A stretch of 64,000 bases of DNA from Scylla paramamosain (lineage: Eukaryota > Arthropoda > Malacostraca > Decapoda > Portunidae), in the NCBI RefSeq assembly GCF_035594125.1, contig NC_087185.1, forward strand, positions 9,100,001 through 9,164,000. Direction: 5' to 3'. A program made the position numbers and the translations under genes. This document shows positions 62,969 to 64,000 of this stretch, in pieces. Position 1 is the first letter of the stretch. Each line of letters opens with the position of its first letter. The notes below the pieces were generated by a model, which saw only the letters and a program-made list of their open reading frames with translations, ran no database searches and was not told the DNA's origin.

Positions 62969-64000
62969 TTATACTAAGTCGTCCGCATCTATCCAGCTGT
63001 CAAATTTATCTGGGTACCCACGCCAGTGGACGAAGTACTTTCTCTTACCTCGCTCGACCTTCGATCGTAATATATCGACCTGGTAATGTGAGGGAAGAGA
63101 GGACTTGATTAATTCTTCCCTGTAGAAAGCGCCGGTCACGTCCTCCCCCGCCAAATCCCTTATGAAATAAATAGGGATTTTATGTGAGTAATCCACATGA
63201 CTTATCTTAAAAAGCTCCTCGGTATTGTTGACGGTATAACCCTTATTGAATTTAAATTGCGTTCGGGAAGCACGTTGCAAGCGTACAATGTCTCCCACGT
63301 CTAATTTATGACTGACAACTTTCTTTCCCCTTGGCCGATTTAAATACATTCGTTTAAATTGCTTCCTGACTTGTGACAGCTCGCGGAGGTGGTGAACCTG
63401 AGCCGGCGTTTGGTTGCCGCCCAAACCGCGGTGTGGGGTGTGATTGTACGTATTTATTAGGGTGGGCAAGACGTTAATATACGTCAGTGTGTTGTTCTGC
63501 GTGAGATATTTATATATTTTTGTCTTTATGGTTCGGATGACCCTTTCTGCCAAACTCGCCTTTGTTTCACGCGAGTAATTGGAATACAAGGTAATACCTT
63601 TCAAAGTTAGATATTTTTTCACTGCTTGATTATAAAATTCGGATCCCTGATCGGTAAAAAGACGCGACACGCCTGTAAAACTCCCCGACTCTAGAACTTT
63701 TTTCAGCGCTTGCAGGCTACTGTGTCCGGATTTACTTGTCAGCGTTGCCACTTTCAAGTATCTGCTGAAAACGTCCAGGCAAAACATGATGTATCGGACG
63801 CCGCCATTGTGTCTGTGCAGCCTCGCAAAATCAGCCAAATCGCAAGTTAAAATGACGGACGGTTTAGGAGCGAGAATTTTTCGTCGCGGAAAACGTTTCA
63901 GTGTCGGCTTGTGAAGCGTATAAGTGCGGTTGCCCTGCAGAAATGCCCTCACATCGCGGAGTGTTAGATTCTTATCCCTTTTCTTCCCCTCTCTGTAGAG
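62969..64000 (-). CDS. Polinton integrase with C-terminal chromodomain (partial at window edge)
   Basis: The frame is open to the window end; the first internal start-like codon is GTG at 63952, so the true start is outside. Counting from there, the retroviral-type DDE core has Asp38 ('ILTCDLADF'), Asp101 ('LFTDQGSEF') and Glu136 ('KASLAERVIRTIK'), spacing about 35. A linker with 'NHTPHRGLG'-like motif ('YNHTPHRGL') follows. The last 38 residues form a chromodomain with aromatic cage positions Tyr290, Trp310 and Tyr313 ('YQVDIL...', 'YFVHWRGYP'). The enzyme would join element ends to host DNA, with the chromodomain biasing target choice to modified histones. All three catalytic residues are intact. 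It heads the co-directional gene cluster seen here. Confidence 0.93.
   Translation of the reverse strand, partial: LYREGKKRDKNLTLRDVRAFLQGNRTYTLHKPTLKRFPRRKILAPKPSVILTCDLADFARLHRHNGGVRYIMFCLDVFSRYLKVATLTSKSGHSSLQALKKVLESGSFTGVSRLFTDQGSEFYNQAVKKYLTLKGITLYSNYSRETKASLAERVIRTIKTKIYKYLTQNNTLTYINVLPTLINTYNHTPHRGLGGNQTPAQVHHLRELSQVRKQFKRMYLNRPRGKKVVSHKLDVGDIVRLQRASRTQFKFNKGYTVNNTEELFKISHVDYSHKIPIYFIRDLAGEDVTGAFYREELIKSSLPSHYQVDILRSKVERGKRKYFVHWRGYPDKFDSWIDADDLV

Larger units (their letters stand above)
57746..64000 (-). mobile_element. Polinton/Maverick (adintovirus-like) element, partial
   Basis: Eight minus-strand genes are packed with very small gaps: integrase, two small element-associated proteins, a macro-like ORF, a pX/pVI-like protein, a capsid-like protein, an adenovirus-type protease and a disordered protein. 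An integrase with a chromodomain together with an adenain-like protease is diagnostic of Polintons. The integrase frame continues past the window end. DNA polymerase B, the packaging ATPase and terminal inverted repeats are not seen within the window. One clear frameshift (macro-like ORF) suggests decay or an assembly error, while the other frames are intact over long lengths. Confidence 0.88.

Overview
The window is eukaryotic nuclear DNA, most likely from a decapod crustacean (an inference). It has very dense long simple repeats ((GA)n, (TA)n, (GT)n and trinucleotide mosaics), many decayed non-LTR retrotransposons of jockey/CR1-like type, a DIRS-type element, Tigger-like DNA transposons, a Polinton/Maverick-like element, and one intron-rich host gene. 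There is no bacterial-style gene organisation.

Layout. 0-12 kb is gene-poor. It holds microsatellites, three long purine/pyrimidine strand-asymmetric tracts, two related ~170-bp-period minisatellite fields, and a 5'-truncated LINE. 12.35-19.15 kb is a nested block. A DNA transposon with ~150-bp imperfect terminal inverted repeats and a broken RNase-H-fold transposase gene sits inside (TA)n, and a LINE lies beside it. Both are bracketed by two inverted copies of a (GA)n / ~55-bp core / (TA)n composite repeat. 23.1-36.9 kb (minus strand) is the only host gene I can support: PIGB, GPI mannosyltransferase 3. I could place eight coding exons with consistent splice phases, and they sum to an open frame of 589 codons plus stop. 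Its introns carry Tigger-like elements, LINE fragments and a foldback element inside a LINE. 36.9-49.7 kb is a LINE graveyard with three families. 50.16-50.54 kb is a short Tigger-type element with a TA target duplication. 50.7-55.4 kb is a minus-strand DIRS-like retrotransposon (gag, RT, RNase H, tyrosine recombinase) with stops and frameshifts, and a long inverted repeat lies at its 3' side. 56.3-57.5 kb is GC-rich DNA with a near-perfect hairpin and a tandem duplication.

57.7-64.0 kb is the most interesting part: a compact, co-directional minus-strand cluster typical of Polinton/Maverick (adintovirus-like) elements. It encodes a chromodomain integrase that runs off the window end, two small element-associated proteins, a macro-domain-like ORF interrupted by a frameshift, a basic pX/pVI-like protein, a capsid-like protein, an adenovirus-type cysteine protease, and an acidic/basic disordered protein that appears to be spliced. 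Integrase would insert the element, the protease would mature virion proteins, and the capsid-like and pX-like proteins would form particles. DNA polymerase B and the packaging ATPase were not found and may lie beyond the window.

There are no database results behind these calls. All were made by reading motifs, frames, splice sites and repeats by eye.
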